Shown here in pieces: positions 25,001 through 42,462 of a stretch of DNA of 64,000 nt. Position numbers and translations under genes: made by a program. Each line of letters begins with the position of its first letter. Position 1 is the first letter of the stretch. Source of the stretch: Klebsormidium nitens (Eukaryota > Streptophyta > Klebsormidiophyceae > Klebsormidiales > Klebsormidiaceae); the NCBI GenBank assembly GCA_000708835.1, contig DF237118.1, forward strand, positions 2,992-66,991, read 5' to 3'. The notes below the pieces were generated by a model. The model ran no database searches. It had not been told where the DNA came from and saw nothing but the letters and a program-made list of their open reading frames with translations.

Positions 25001-27589
25001 AGTTTGTTTTTCGGGTCTTCGTGATCACAGGTTCGAAGATCTGAAGGAAGGCGTTTGTGGCACTCTGCGAGTCCCTTTGAAGCAGTGAGCTACGGACCTA
25101 AACAGCCATCCCAAAGATCGATTGAGGCTTGCTTCAGGTTTGACGATTCTGCGATATTCGCATGCTCTGCAATACCGGAAGACCAGTATTGACCCTTCTC
25201 CGACTTGGATGAACTCTAAATTCTTAAAAAAGCAATTTTCATTCAGGTCTTGTCACTTTCTCAGAACACCTTTGACGTCGGAGTCTAGGATGTACCCTAT
25301 CAAAGAGCCTGGATTCGAGGGGGGCCTTTCCCGATATCCTTCCTTACACTTTCTGCTGTTCTGCACATGTTGCTCGCCAGCACTTTTCTTGCTGTTTGGC
25401 ACATGTTGATCACTTACACTGTTGATGCGCAGGTACAAATACAAGGTTTGCATGTTTGGCGACGCGACTCAGGAGGAGAATGGGCAGAGTGTCCGGCTCG
25501 GGTAAGTTTCCCAAACCTTATAACCTTGATATCTTGCAAAGCTTGAAAGACCAAAAGTAAGTACTCGCAATCAACCAGACCCCAACACCCTAGAGACAAT
25601 AAACCCTTATTTGAAACCAACGCTAAAGCGGCTCATTGTGCCCCATCACACTCCTTTCTGAGTGAAACATGAGTTGCACATGCTGGACTTGATGTTGTTT
25701 TGTGGCACAGTGCGAACAATTCGTAGCTGCAGCTTCTATTCAAGATGCTTTCCGCCTATTACTTCCCCTGCAAACTCAGTCTTACGAACCCGAGGGTTTC
25801 GAGCCAGTGCCTGCAATGCGCGAATCTAAGACAGGCCAGTTTTTTCAAACACGCAAGTAGCGCCATTGACGGGAAGTCTTTCTTTGTTTCTTTCAGGGGC
25901 TGGGCAGGGTGGCTGGACAACTATAGCGCGTTCCACTTCACAAACGGCCAGCACTGCTGGAACGGGCCGATGCGGAGCCTCAAGGTACGGAGCGAGTCGG
26001 GCCTTTGGCAGACAGTGTTCTAGACGGTAGCTTTTATTTGATCTCCTTGAGATTGGCAAACTCTGTTTTACCGAGAATAAGACAAGCTGAGTGCATTCGA
26101 ACTTTGGCACGGAGGGTTGATAGCAGAGGAGGGTAATCGAGAAGTGTCAGGATCAGCAACCGAACAGGAGTTCATCTCAGAGCACGTCAGATTGCATCTC
26201 TTCCTGTATATTCTGGCTCTGATATAAATGTGCGCTTCCCCTTTCTCAGGTGCGCCTCCGGTGCGGCCCTAAGAACGAGCTAAGCAACATCAATGAGCCA
26301 AGCCGCTGCGAGTGAGCCCGCGCTTTCTTTTGCTGCTTCTTACGTCCCCCGTTTCTCCTTCTATCTTGCGGGGAAACAAATGCGAGCATTGAGCATCTGA
26401 AGCTGTTGAATCTCTCCTTTTAAAAGTCCCCGTTCTCTTGAGCAAGCAGCGGTAAGAGGCAAGAGTAGGAACGTACATACAGGGCAGAAACGAAGTGCGG
26501 AGATGCGCGAGTCTTTTTTTTGAGTTGCTTTTGTTTTCTTCCGCTCGACCGGGTAGGACTGGTTCGATTAGAGGGAGAATATCACCAGAGCTTGCCCGTT
26601 AGCCTTCGCTCGTGATTGTCTGGAAGTAACATTTCATGCTTACAACGTAGGAGCTTGTAGTGCCTCAATTAGAAGCACTTAGGTGACCGCGCACGTACTC
26701 TGAGCCGCCTTCTGTCGGCTATTTTATCTTCTGAGAACTCTTCTCCAGAGTTGGATGCGACAAATATACTGATGATCTGTACGCCGATGCTCCTTGTACA
26801 AGAATCCAACATATCAAACCCGTTGATACTTCGTCAGTCGCATTTCCGTTCAAACCTTGTCAGAATTCCACGTAACCGTAAGCTCTTTTGATGGGTCATC
26901 GTTACTATTCTATCCTGTTTCAACATAGATTCAAGCGGTCAAATCGAATCACAGCATTCTGATATTTTGTGGGGGGGTCGGTCTGCAGGTACACGGCAGA
27001 CTTGGCGACCCCCGCGCTCTGCACGGACGAAGCGACGAAGGTACTGCCTGCTTCTGTCATTTCGACACCTTCTCTTTCTTCTATCGCTTGGTTGATCATA
27101 CCCTTCGCCGGGGAAGCAATTCATAAACGGTTGGAGAGCTGAGGCGTAGCTTTAAGTCTCCAAAGTCGGCTAAGCACTTCTGGAAGGCGTTTTGTGCCGA
27201 AGAAGCTCCAGTCAGTCTTTTCTTGCGCACGAGGTCCTTGCCCCACCTTTCGTTCCGACGGCAAGTAGTAAACGCCGAGTTTGCGAGCCCTTCTGCGTCT
27301 CCTCTTCTGCAACGTGGCGATTGGTCGCCTGGACAAGTTAGGTCAAGGGTGCCACGATGGTTTGCGATTGGCCGAGCTGCCCACCTTCGAAAGGCATCTC
27401 TCTTTTTTGCCTTTGAGGGAGCGGTTACCTGGGTACCTCGGGGAAGGTTTTGTTGACAATCCCATTTGCGAACGCGAATTCTACCGCGGTTGCTCAGGCC
27501 AAAGAACTTTGTTTGCCTTTGTGCAGGCTGTCAAGGAAGAGCTTGCCAGTGCCGAGAGGATAGCAAAAGAACTGAAGGACGAACTGTAA
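19033..27589 (+). CDS. Glucosidase II beta subunit (PRKCSH type), ER lumen
   Basis: This is the non-catalytic partner of alpha-glucosidase II, which trims glucose from N-glycans during ER quality control. It holds the enzyme in the ER and binds mannose. My 13-exon model (552 aa): 19033-19186, 19564-19677, 20003-20098, 20717-20832, 21515-21638, 22544-22797, 23479-23785, 24812-24971, 25433-25501, 25897-25984, 26250-26311, 26989-27040, 27527-27589; all phases agree. In order: signal peptide ([10 protein letters not shown]), GVAPA, two Cys-rich repeats with CDCPDGSDE and CDCCDGSDE, a charged coiled coil ([18 protein letters not shown]), a Glu/Gly/Pro-rich acidic linker, and a C-terminal MRH domain. 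The MRH domain shows family glycan-binding positions in [17 protein letters not shown] and CEYTAD. The last residues are KDEL, an ER-retrieval signal. Exons 6, 7 and 8 have decayed tandem copies in neighbouring introns. Confidence 0.95.
21941..22620 (+). repeat. Five-copy tandem array of glucosidase II beta exon 6 acceptor and 5' half
   Basis: The exon start CTCGCAAGGAGGCAGTAG recurs at 21941, 22084, 22235 (one substitution), 22385 and 22544 (spacings 143, 151, 150, 159), each after an AG acceptor. Only the last continues into the rest of exon 6. Copy 1 has an in-frame TAG. Copy 2 has an extra A and a TAG. Copy 3 is open through the unit but meets TAA before the next copy. Copy 4 is open and reads without a stop into copy 5. 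Confidence 0.92.
23359..23427 (+). repeat. Decayed copy of glucosidase II beta exon 7 start
   Basis: After a C-rich tract and CAG, this reads [22 protein letters not shown] then TGA. The true exon starts 120 bases downstream at 23479 with [22 protein letters not shown]. The offset is a multiple of three, but the stop prevents in-frame use as an exon extension. Confidence 0.88.
25049..25100 (+). repeat. Decayed copy of glucosidase II beta exon 8 end and donor
   Basis: GCGTTTGTGGCACTC and TTTGAAGCAGTGAGC match the 3' end of exon 8 plus its donor (about 24926-24976), around 110 bases upstream. Internal deletions break the match. The donor sequence GTGAGC is kept. Confidence 0.75.
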
Positions 27590-28960
27590 ACGGATGTGCG
27601 CGGGAACTTATTTAGTCACAGATTAAGCACACTTTTTGGTCAATGAAACTGGTTTCGTATGAAGTACAAATGATGATGTGGATTGCTGTGCTTTGCCTGC
27701 GATCGAGGATCCCGGCACGGCTGAAGGAGGCCTATCCTTTGCACCCGCACCTCAGTCCCTACCTTTTGTCGAGGACATTGGCCCTGAGCGCCGCATGCGG
27801 ACTGATTGGATCGTGTATGCATTGCCTTGGCCTCGTGGGTGACCGTTTGACTCAACTTTGGAGGCGTTGGGTAATGCTGCATCGGAAGCAGGCGCCGGTC
27901 AACACCAAGAGCACTCTACGACCCGAATTCTGCAAGTACATGCGCCTTCCCCCCGCCCTTATCCGACATGATTCGATGAGTTGATGAATTCTTTTGCACT
28001 GCACTTAGCCTGTACGCACGCCATATCACAAGTACACACAAACACGAATATGGGGCGCAGCTATCAAGACTAGTCTCTGTCGCATATAGTATTGAACCAG
28101 GCGCGAACGTTGTCAAGTGCCATATGAGTCATGTTACTAAAGCACGTACATGTACATGTGATTGCTGGTAACAGGCCTGCAATTTAGCGAGACTCGATAT
28201 ATTCTGTATATATATAGATCATCTACATCATTAGCATATAAACGTATGAATGATGCTGCCGCCGGTTTATAGACCGGGCCCGGCGATATTCAAAGCTCTA
28301 GGTTTGCAGAAGCCTGAGGGCACTCAGTTAAACATGTGCCTCGAACATATCGCTAGGTATATAATGACGGCACTAGATTTTTGATGAACTAGCTTATGTG
28401 CCAGAGCTGCAGCTATAAGGCATAACGAGAGTTTGCATGAGAGAAACGGACCGCGCGCACCCATGCACATAGTTTCGCATGGTCACTCATCGTTCGACTT
28501 ACCATGGACATTACAAGCACCGGCAACGACAATCTTACCGCCTCAAGCTTTCACTGTGGACTTGAGGCATGCACCGTGCCCCTTTCGACAAGGCGGCAGC
28601 TTAAGCTGATATACCAAAACCGGGAACTCACTTGTGGGCTTGAGATCCTGTACACACGATGCCCAACGCCTAGCTTTATTATACGCTCGCTCAAATCATT
28701 ACCGCGGCAACGACCATGAAGTCTGCCGAATGAAAACCAGCCTTCCACTCAACTTCCCTCTATCCTTTGCGGGCCTTTCTACTCTATAACTGCTTACCCC
28801 TACTCGTGACAACACTAGGCTGTTGATAAAGCTAGGCGCCTACGGAACTTAACCTACATACATTGGCTGTATCAATTTCAGGGCCGCTAGATCACCATTA
28901 CCAGATTGCAAACCGTGACCTTAAGATTTTAATCTTGCCAACGGAAGCGACATAGGCATT
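27590..28960. other. Convergent intergenic region, glucosidase II beta / kinase
   Basis: This holds the two 3' UTRs. AT-rich stretches such as TGTATATATATAG near 28206 could include polyadenylation signals. No supported gene; the open frames here match no recognisable family. Confidence 0.5.
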
Positions 28961-31900
28961 TTAATACCCTTGTGACATTCGCGACTGCACTGGCCGTCGG
29001 CTCGGTTGTGCAGACCCCGGCCGCCGAGCAGGGCTAGAGGGCGGTTCCGGTAAAACTTGCTGCTTTTGATAGTTAAGCAGAGACGTGAGGCCTTTCACGA
29101 CAACGCTCATCTTAGGCCGGAAGTCCGCCTCGTATTGGGTGCAAAGCGCCGCAACCGCCGCCATCTGGCAAGACAGGGGAAGAAGGATCAGCAGCTAATC
29201 AGCTTCCTAGGTAGTCAGAAAACGTGGCGTCAGAAATTGGGTGAACGAGCTGGATATTGGTTGCGAAAACACCCTTTACGAAACGTATATGTTGCGTTGC
29301 TAAACGAGTCCAGATGTTGCTAGCACTGTCACTGCTTCATACTATAAGATCAAGGCAACAGACAATCTCGGAAAAGACATACTTGCAGAGCGTGTGATGT
29401 GGTGTCAGCAATAGTCAGCGGGGCCTCACCTTTGCGACAGCCTTGGTCGGGTAGTCGCCGTTCAGCTTGGGGTCCATGATCTGCTTCACCTTGTCCTCCG
29501 TCAGCCGGGGCGTCGCCTGCGAAAAAGTCCCGCTGCTAGTTAGCGAAGCAAGGCAGCGGAAGTCGAGATGTTAGCGGGAACATGTCGGCTACGGGCCGGT
29601 ATGTGAAAAGAACATAGACGGGATGGAGGATTCAAGGGTTACTTTCTGCAAGCGCCGAAGCGGAGCAAACCAGATCACGGACAACCTCGACAAGGCTAAG
29701 CAAGCTGCACAAGTCCAGCACGTATTTCAAGCGACGATGCTACTATCTCGTACCGTGCGTTGCATTCTATTTTTTCCCAACGAAGTGTCTATACCTCAGA
29801 CGTGAATGTAGAATCCGAGCAGGACCCGAGCAAGGGGAGAGTCCACCACCAAAGCGAAGTCCAACAGAAGTTCTTTCAAATGGCTATTTACGACACTCCA
29901 TGAAATTTGGAACGGGAGAAACCTGCACTGCGGCCTCACCCACGTCACGAGGCTCTGCTGGCCACGTGGCATCTTGTGATCCACCGGTTTCCGCCCCGTC
30001 AGCAATTCAAGCAAGACCACCCCGAAGCTGTAGATGTCACTTTTGGCAGACAATTGACCCGTCATTGCGTACTCAGGTGCGTGGTACCTGTCAATAAAAG
30101 CCAGAGTTCAGTCGAAGACGCGCCATTTCAGAAAACGGTTGTAACGACGGCAAGACTTTCCATTGATCAAGCTACAAGCAGGCATCTGTTTGAATGACAA
30201 ATGAGGCACGGTAGGCACTCTCGTAAAGCTCCAGCCGAGTGGACGAAGAACGGTTTGCCGAAGCAGAATTGGCATCAGGAGGTGCAGACCGTTCTCGCTT
30301 GGATCAACCTACGAGAGCAATCGGTTTAGGTCCTGTTCTTGGCAAGCAAATCGCGACATGCGTATGAGAGTTCTGAGGAAAGTGTATCCTACCCGAAGGT
30401 GCCAAGGACACGTGTCGACTGGAGGCGCGACGCGGCGTCGGGCGCCAGGCTGGCGATATTGAAGTCGCCAATCTTGGCGTTCAGTTTGTCATCCAACAGC
30501 ACATTGGACGATTTGATGTCTCGGTGCACAACAGGGGGTGACGCCCCTTCGTGCAGGTATCTGTGCGGAGCAGGAATGGTTTAAGGGCTGTAGCTTTGGA
30601 ACACTTTCGTTTCGAGGGGTTAGGATTGCTCATGGCTTTGAGGTGAAACTTGATGTTGCGGTGCAGGCCCGTGAGCAAGCAACCGCAAGCGAGTTTCTGA
30701 GAACTATCTACACCGATCTCAAACACGGCGGCTTTACGAAGTTTTCACAACTCGCGGCACCTCCAATCTGCAAGTCGAGAACCTGCTTCCGACGCGCAGC
30801 TTGAAAACTTGGGAGGCAAGAGAGCCTCTTAGGCCGTGATTTTCTTCCGCACCCCGCTCATTTTTAACACAAGGGTCCCTTAATCTTGCTGCAAACCACC
30901 CAAGCGAGACCCTGGACATATTTGTAGAGGCGGAACTCACAAGCGGGACATGGGTTCAGAAGCACGACGGGTATCACGCGCTTATCGGGTCGAATTCCTA
31001 CCATTTGGGTGCATCGCCGCCGATGATGACACGTCGTTGCCAACCTTCAAAAAGAGTGTCACGAAGGCTCTTGGAAGGGTTGGTAAGAAAGCGCAACTCA
31101 CTCTAGGCCCTTGGCCGCCCCCAACGCAATCCGCACCCTCGCCATCCAGTCCAAGACGGGCCCTGGCGCCGACCCCTTCACGCCTTTCCTTCCTGCGAAA
31201 CGGAGGCCAAAGAGGACGTGAGCGAGCGAGCGACTCGTGATTCGAATTCTGGGTTCTTGTGCACATCGGATAGGTCATCATGACTAAGATCGGTCCCAGG
31301 GTGGACAAAAGCGAGCAGATTTCATCAATCGAACGTCGATACGTCGTTGGTCACTGGTTGCAAAGATTGACGAGGGGCTCCTAAAGGATATTCTTGACGT
31401 TATGGTAAAGGTGACGCTTAAACGAGGCTGCTGACGCTCAGGCAGAATATAGCGCGCGGCGCGTCTCTGGACAGCCATAAAGTCATCTTGTTTCGTCTCA
31501 AGGACTTTCTACGTGTCATCAGTCCCATACATTCGAGCAAAAGGGCAAGCCTTCCTCCCAGCACGATGTCAACGATTGCCAAAAGAAAGGTGAAATGAAC
31601 AAGAATGGCGAGCAGAATTTGACTAGCACCGCTGGATACATGCGTACAAAATGCCTGTGCTCTGCACGTTTGAAGAAGACAAACCTTTGATCTTAGATAA
31701 ACACGGTTTCCTCTTCCTACTTGTTCCCAGGGACTCTTCTCACCGTGGATGTAATCGTGCAAGCTGCCGTTTGCGCAGTACTCGTAGCATAGGATCCGCA
31801 CCGGACCCTCCATGCAGTAACCCAACAACTGGAGCACGTTGTCGTGCTTCAAGCGGCTCACCATTGCTACCTGCGACCTGCAAATGGGGGAAACCGTGGA

Positions 31901-33804
31901 GGTTTAGCGACTCAATTGTCAGGAAAAGCCTGAAGCTCAGGAAACGTAAGGTGACAATCTAAACGGTTGGGCTTACTTAGTGCGATTGGGGTGCGTTTGG
32001 GTGCGGAGTAGGAAAACTTCGGGGTTGGGATCCTCTTAGGCCTAACCATTTGCATTACAAACTACTCGTTCGTTGGAGAGTCATCGTGGCGAGCGGCTTC
32101 ACAACTTGCTAGGCTGTTTCCAGACGCGCAGTTTGTGTGTATAAGCGCTCTCCAACTGAATGGAGTCGACACTGGCCCCTCGATAGGACTAAGTATCGAG
32201 AACAACCCAGTGAAGAACCGGCATCTCAATCGAATTTGACATGCTACCCACGTTTTTTTTCTTCCAACAGGGAAGGAAGTCAAGCCCCAGTAAGGCATGC
32301 CCTCAAAAGAAGTAGCGACGGCAAACTCCTCTTTTGGACAACCAAGACAACCCCGGAGGCAATTTTGCATAACGTCGACCAACTGTAAGCTTGCTGCAAA
32401 CGAAGAACAAGGTACACTAGCACAAGACGTGAGAAGCTCGCTCCAGAACTCGCCCAGCAAAGAGGCACTGCAGTGTACACAGGACGAGAGATATTGTTTC
32501 TGACAGCTTCAGCCGCTTGCTGGAAGTCCGATCTCTCTGAGAGATTGACCTGTGTGTATACCAATCCGAAACTTCAAAACCTCTCCTCCTGCCTATTTCT
32601 TGCCGTGAGGTTGGACTTGCTATTCTTCTTTCTCGATCGGATCGCTTACTTCTTGAAGCAAGTAGATTTCAAAGGCACTCGAACGACAGAACATGAAAGA
32701 TCTCTACAACCAAGCCCGCTCTCTATCGCGCGCACCTGAACTCCTGCTCTGGCTGCGGTGTCGAGTCCAGCTTTTTGATGACCGAGCCCCGCCCGTCTTG
32801 CATCGTTCCGTAATACACGCGCCCAAACGATCCTTCCCCCACGAGGGCTGTATGCCCAAAGTTGTCCGTCGCAGCCTTCAACTCTGCCAAGGTGAATCGC
32901 TGCACGGGACGGCCGCAGAGTCAGCACCATAAAAGAACTTGGATGCTCTGTCAGCATACTGATAACGGAGCATCAGGAGACGGGCCGCTGAAAGCTTAGC
33001 AAGTTCTTTGTTCTGCAAAAGAGGGACAGGAAAGAGGAGGAAGAGGGAGTCGACTTGGGACGTAATCCAAGCGAAGCAGGGGGATGTTATGGAATGAGAA
33101 GAACAGCTTCTTCTGCCGCTTGAAAACTAGAGAGCTTTCTGTTGGAATTTCTTGGGAAGAGTCATACCTTGTTTTAGCCTAAAGCTATAGACAAGCGCCC
33201 GGATCTTACCAAGCTTGCAGAAGAACATACCTTTCCAATTCCATCACGACACGATCACTGAACAAATCTGCGTGAAGGTGAACTATTGAGAAGGATGTCT
33301 ATTTGTATTGTCTAACATGTCTTAGACACGAGCGCTCTAAGCTGACGAATTCAGGCATGAGTCAGCGTGACCGTTGAGCACTGTCCAGCACAGAGCCCCG
33401 TCTTGTTCGCTGCTGCCTCAACATCGAAACTGCACCGCTACCACACAGTACAATTCCAAACAGGACAACCACTGTTTTAGTTTTCACTCGTTTTCAGCGA
33501 AACAGGGCAACCATTGTTGTGAGTTTTCAGTCGTGTTCAGCAAAAGCAGCCTTCGCAAAAGAATGACAGCACTTTTGTGAATATGGCGGGAATGGGGAGA
33601 TAAAAGGTCTCCACTGCATTTTGATTCACTCACCGGGACCAACGGCGCATCGCTGGAGGCCGCTGGCGGCGCCGCCCTCTGGCGCGGCTGCCCGAGCCTA
33701 TTTGGCTGCCCGTACGGGTCCGGATGTTCCTTCCCTGGGTACGGTGACGAGTGACCATATGGCTCGTCATCCGCCGTTAGTGGTCGAGATGTGCAAGTCC
33801 CCAT
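28961..33804 (-). CDS. PTI1-like Ser/Thr protein kinase (receptor-like cytoplasmic kinase)
   Basis: A membrane-attached or cytosolic signalling kinase of the plant PTI1 (RLCK VIII) family, which acts below receptor kinases and OXI1-type AGC kinases. My 8-exon model (388 aa): 33804-33634, 32899-32736, 31877-31744, 31192-31102, 30560-30393, 30087-29940, 29516-29430, 29164-28961. The N-terminus MGTCTS suggests myristoylation on Gly2 with palmitoylation on Cys4. Glycine loop [11 protein letters not shown] at 78-88, ATP lysine in SVIKK near 99, catalytic loop HRDIKSSN at 199-206, then DFN instead of DFG at 219-221, and the activation segment [17 protein letters not shown]. The family phrase [20 protein letters not shown] follows. 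DFN is usual in PTI1 proteins. The tail is Pro/Ser/Arg-rich. The upstream neighbour on the other strand is FNR. Confidence 0.93.
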
Positions 33805-35764
33805 CTCTTATCGACCACCAAGGGCTATGGTGAATCTGTGGCTAAACGCCCTGCTTGGGCCCCAAATGTGAGATGCGAAGTCTGGACGAAAGATGCTGCC
33901 TTCGTAGTGCTTGTGAGCGCTTTGTTATGCAGATTGGGATCTGGGGGCAAGAAGTGCAAAAGGTTTGGTCAGCTGGATGGCTCCGGTCATCATTGAAGGT
34001 GGCTTCGGACTAGAACTGGGTCGGATAACTCTTGATAACTTTATTAGTGATGTGCAGCGGTCAGTTTATGAACGGTGCAAACGAGTCAGACGACGGGTGC
34101 TGCGATCCTACACAGCGGACTACAAAAAGTTGAGAGAAAAGTTGCGGTGCCGACTAATGCACTCCTTTCGCAACCATTGGTTACACGACATTGCTTGAAC
34201 GTCACAACAACCTCGAGCTCTTGTGGAGAGATTGGGCGGCAACCGGATAGATACTTGCCATAACATGGTCGGTCTGGTCGGAGAACAGTCAACAACATGG
34301 AAAGGGCGCCAGAAAAAGCATCTCATACTTTGCCCCAGTACGTCATACCCAAGGAAGTTACTACGTGCAACACTGGGAATGTGAAGCGCATGAAACGTTC
34401 ACGAAATCTAGACAAACTGGGGAGTGTCCGTGCAAAGAGGCGCAGCCTCAGTCCACCGCCTGGCCCGTGGGTTGGGGTACAAACCCTAGAAACCATCTTG
34501 AAACACACAACTCCTGGATTAAACCGAACACCACGTCAAAAGGGCAACAGTCACAGCTGCATAAAATGACGAAAAACACAGCCAGTCAGAAACAAAAACT
34601 CAACTTTTGACATCTGTCGTTAAAAGGGCGAAGCTGCAGGTCACAGGGTAAAACGGATGCGGGAGGAGTTCGCTAGTGCCAAAACCCAAGGGATCAGCAG
34701 ATTCTCACATAGTGGCAGCATTATGCAGCAATGAGAGGATAAGTTACCAAGTGAATAAACAGTCAACCATGCATGCAGGTGTACCTCTCTCGCTTGCTTT
34801 TCTGCTCCCGGGCAGCTTGCATGGCTCCTCAAGATGATCGCTATCCTGATGCCGAAGAACTCACAGCAGGGGTTCAACACAAGTTTGCAAACCAGCTAGA
34901 ACCTTTCTTCTACATGCAGAACTAGGACATAATCCCACAGCTGCCACCTATGAAGCAACACGCATCCGACAGAGTGGGAAAGAGATGTCGACCCGAATAT
35001 TAACAACCTGTTTGAAGCGCGATCACGCGCTCAGATCTAGAACGCCCCAAGCTGAGCACTCCGTAGCTTTTACACTCCGGAAGGAGCTTCTCAAAGCAAT
35101 CTAGCAGCTCGCCCAAGCCTGTAACTTTAAGGACGCTCCCTCATCTGCAACTTTGACAGTGAGCTGTACGTTCAAAGCCGCATGCTGCAGCCTGCAACCT
35201 GGTCCTCAGACTCAGAGTCAGGGCTCAGGTTTCCGTGAAGCTCCGAGTCCTCCGGGTGAGTCCAGGTGAGTCCTTGTTGGTCAACAATGAACTCGATCGA
35301 AGTCTGAACAGCCTTGGGTAGGTACCGGGATGGTGCGGTACCAATCTCTGCAGCTGCCAGGGCGTTGGTACTTGGTAGTTTAAGGTCTTAGGTAGGTACC
35401 CGGTTACGGACGGTACCTAGATACTGCAAACCCGGGCGGTCAACGCGCTTGCCAGCCTCATGGGAACCTTGCGGACGCTTGACGGTACCATATTCCAATC
35501 TGCTGTCCGAATTCAGCGTCCACAACTTTGCCACGCTGGCGAGATGAAGGTACGTGCGTGCGACACGCGTCATCCTGCGGTATCAAGTCAATTGCCATCG
35601 TGAATCCCTGATCCATTTCAGGACAACCGACGGCTGGGAATGCTCAAGAGCTCCCCCCTAGCAAAATTCCCTTCAGGCTTGCGTCTTCTCTATCCAATCT
35701 AGCGCTAGCGGGAAGGGCGCATTTGATTTGCAAGGCGCAGGGAGAGGTGCATTTGAGAGCAGCC
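33805..35764. other. Divergent promoter region, PTI1-like kinase / FNR
   Basis: About 2 kb between start codons. A cluster of GGTACC-containing elements lies at about 35316-35490, including CTTAGGTAGGTACC near 35387. A tandem-like GTGAGTCCAGGTGAGTCC lies near 35254-35272. No coding exon is recognised. Confidence 0.5.
35316..35490. promoter_or_regulatory. GGTACC-rich cluster upstream of FNR
   Basis: Several copies of GGTACC or GGTAGGTACC occur 275-450 bases before the FNR start codon. One is CTTAGGTAGGTACCCGG and another CGGACGGTACCTAG. A related motif forms an inverted repeat upstream of the 2OG oxygenase gene at 61058-61101. A regulatory role is an inference from position and recurrence only. 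Confidence 0.3.
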
Positions 35765-40756
<4,992 letters not shown>

Positions 40757-42391
40757 AAAAGGACGGCAGGTTTACATTTTCCTCCACAGCGGTTGCCTGA
40801 CATAGTTGCCGAGTAGTGCCAGGTACCTTTAGGTAGAGTTGTTAGGAAACATGTTGAAGGTAGTGCAGGCATTTTGGAACGCTCCACGGCCTGGCTTTGC
40901 AAGGTTCAGGGCAGTCACTCGGCCTTGCAAACCATGAATGTTCAAACCTGAGTGAACCACTCATGTACAGGTTCCGGACAAGCCACTTGAAACCGCGACT
41001 TTGCAATTTCCATTGCTTCTATGCAATTGACACACCTTGCTCCTTACATTTCATCTTCCTCACATTACCAGTTGGTACGTAGTGCTTTCGGCTAGATCGA
41101 AGTCCGGACTTGGTTCTTCTGCAAAATACGTGGATCAAGTGACGCTACATAGCTGCGTGGCTCAGTCATTATGGTCGATTCTCGCGGTTTACCTTGGCCT
41201 GCTTTATGGATCACTCGTAGTGCTTGCTTGAAACACGTCGATTGAATGCCCATCCGGTATGTGAAATCCTGCACTGAGCCCACTACATTAGAAAGTCCAA
41301 TTCTTGTAGTGCAACGAAGCAAAACGAATTTTCCGATCAAAAGACGTCCTTAACTTTATTGCATTACACCAATGTTCAAAGAATCATAGACACATTCAAC
41401 TGTATTAGAGCGATATAAGATATTAGTATTTACCATCTAGTATATAGAGCACACACATGCAACAATCTTTACAAGTACAATGCTGCCATCTTTTTGATCT
41501 CAACGTCTATGATGCCAAATGTAGATTGATTGCATGGAACGTTTGAAACTTTCGGCGGACCCAGCGTCGAACCTGCAAAAAGCTGAAGCCGGTATCAAAA
41601 AGGGGTGACGGTATGTGACAATTTATTTGTGTTCCTCAAAATTGTTTGTTTAAAGCTGAAAGGAGAACATAATTGTATATGGTTGCCAAATTAATCTGAG
41701 ACTAGCACTCCTGTATAGAAGACGGTGGCCCAACCTTGATTCTGCATCCCGTCTGACCTACCATACATACAGTGTACATTGAGCAGGCTCACCTCACGTA
41801 CACGTCATGACATGTAGGCTTATTTTCTTATTTGACAAGGATAGGACACAAACACTCTACTTTTGTCAAGATAGCTTCATTTGATGGTCTCTTTTCTCGC
41901 CACAGCCACATTAAGGCCGTAGGCCTCTCATGGCATTAGTACAGTACGGTACATACATGTTAATAGGCGACAAAAACGTATTACAATGAATAGGCGTTGG
42001 CGAGCCTTGAACGCAAAGTCAAACGTCGGTGCCACGCCGCACAGCTCAAGAGTCGCTCCTCACTTTTACGACTCCCCTACGACCCGAAGCAGCAATCGTA
42101 ATCCGAGATCTCAGTTGCCTCGCACCCAAGGTGCTCCGAACCGCTTGAGCTGATCAATGATGTATCGCTCTAGCCAATGAGTCACTGGCTACGCTGCAGA
42201 CTGACCGTAATACGCTATTACGATACTAGCGTAACAGTCGAGCAGCCGCCTCCTCAACTTGGCATAAATAACAATAACAATAACAATAACAACTTGGCTC
42301 TCAAGCCGCCGCACTGACGCTGAGCTCACCTCCTGAAGAACATGGACCAAGGATGTACATTTGCAAAAGAATTTGGGCCCTGACAACAGAG
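40757..42391. other. Intergenic, FNR 3' UTR then no recognised gene
   Basis: The left part should be FNR 3' UTR. The rest is AT-rich and shows no open frame with recognisable motifs. A hexanucleotide microsatellite, AATAAC repeated about four times, lies at 42267-42292, about 100 bases from the tRNA. Confidence 0.5.
42267..42292. repeat. (AATAAC)n microsatellite
   Basis: About four perfect hexamer units in intergenic DNA downstream of the tRNA-Gly gene. Confidence 0.8.
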
Positions 42392-42462
42392 TGCGCCGGC
42401 CGGGAATCGAACCCGGATCGATAGCTTGGAAGGCTATTATTCTACCATTGTACCACCGGCGC
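42392..42462 (-). tRNA. trnG-UCC: tRNA-Gly (anticodon UCC)
   Basis: Read on the minus strand this folds as a complete 71-base tRNA. The acceptor stem is GCGCCGG with CCGGCGC and discriminator A. The B box is GGGTTCGATTCCC. The anticodon stem ATAGC/GCTAT encloses the loop CTTCCAA, with anticodon TCC at 42430-42428. There is no intron. A run of T (TTCTTTTG) about 20-30 bases downstream is a plausible Pol III stop. The 5' flank is AT-rich (TATATATAC). The sequence looks like a nuclear gene. Confidence 0.95.
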
